Below, piece after piece: positions 63,956 through 64,000 of a DNA stretch of 64,000 bases. The notes under the pieces are model-generated. The model made no database searches. It was given only the letters and a program-made list of their open reading frames with translations, and had not been told where the DNA came from. The position numbers and the translations under genes were made by a program. The DNA comes from Beaufortia kweichowensis (taxonomy: Eukaryota > Chordata > Actinopteri > Cypriniformes > Gastromyzontidae). Every line of letters begins with the position of its first letter. Positions within the stretch are counted from its first letter, which is position 1. The DNA lies in assembly GCA_019155185.1 (NCBI GenBank), contig CM032815.1, positions 2,923,001 to 2,987,000 of the forward strand, written 5' to 3'.

Positions 63956-64000
63956 TAATAATAATAATGATGGTGGTAATCTTATTAATAATAATAATAA
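63956..64000. repeat. TAA-type microsatellite at the window edge
   Basis: Two runs of ATAATAATAA-type sequence are separated by TGATGGTGGTAATC. The tract may continue beyond the window. Confidence 0.8.

Larger units (their letters stand above)
59381..64000. other. region upstream of med13, no established gene
   Basis: The region contains a (TC)16 tract at 60001-60032, plus-strand exon-like segments at 60420-60463 and 61013-61108, an A+T-rich stretch at 61.65-61.95 kb, a possible membrane-protein exon on the minus strand at 62102-62286, a (TC)10 tract at 62379-62398 and TAA-type repeats at the right edge. Nothing here could be assigned to a known gene. Confidence 0.5.

Overview
The window is ordinary nuclear DNA of a vertebrate, almost certainly a teleost and probably a cyprinid. 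The evidence is spliced genes with GT-AG introns, proteins very close to human INTS2 and MED13, A+T-rich introns, long (AG)n tracts, and repeat families that I recognise from carp and zebrafish introns (hAT-like and Tc1-like remnants, a GGGATAGTTCACCC-type foldback). All family and human comparisons are from memory; no search was run.

Two genes lie head to tail on the minus strand. ints2 (Integrator subunit 2) occupies about 0.7-14.1 kb. Non-coding exon 1 and coding exons 2-21 are present, and the last roughly 180-200 residues lie beyond the left edge. med13 (Mediator kinase-module subunit 13) occupies 16.4-58.7 kb. All 30 coding exons are present and join to a complete 2154-residue frame. 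The order matches human 17q23 (BRIP1-INTS2-MED13), which supports calling this MED13 rather than MED13L and predicts brip1 to the left.

Layout: 1-732, last visible ints2 intron; 733-13161, ints2 coding exons; 13993 to about 14.1 kb, ints2 5' exon; 14.1-16.38 kb, intergenic DNA plus med13 3'UTR; 16384-36443, dense med13 exons 30 to 5; 36.4-58.6 kb, four large introns separating exons 5, 4, 3, 2 and 1; 58.7-59.4 kb, CpG-rich med13 promoter; 59.4-64 kb, upstream DNA with no established gene, though it holds a possible last exon of a small membrane protein (minus strand) and exon-like segments on the plus strand.

Both genes are basal parts of Pol II control. INTS2 belongs to the backbone of the Integrator complex, which terminates promoter-proximal transcription and processes snRNA. 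MED13 docks the CDK8/cyclin C/MED12 module onto Mediator. I found no previously undescribed system. The more interesting items are regulatory or structural: a stop-free 84-nt ints2 intron, a hAT-type MITE with an exact 8-bp target duplication beside an ints2 splice donor, two convergent CTCF-like motifs flanking the 5' half of med13, promoter-type ZNF143/THAP11-like motifs inside med13 introns, an FBXW7-type degron at the same residue number as in human MED13, and a 31-nt microexon.
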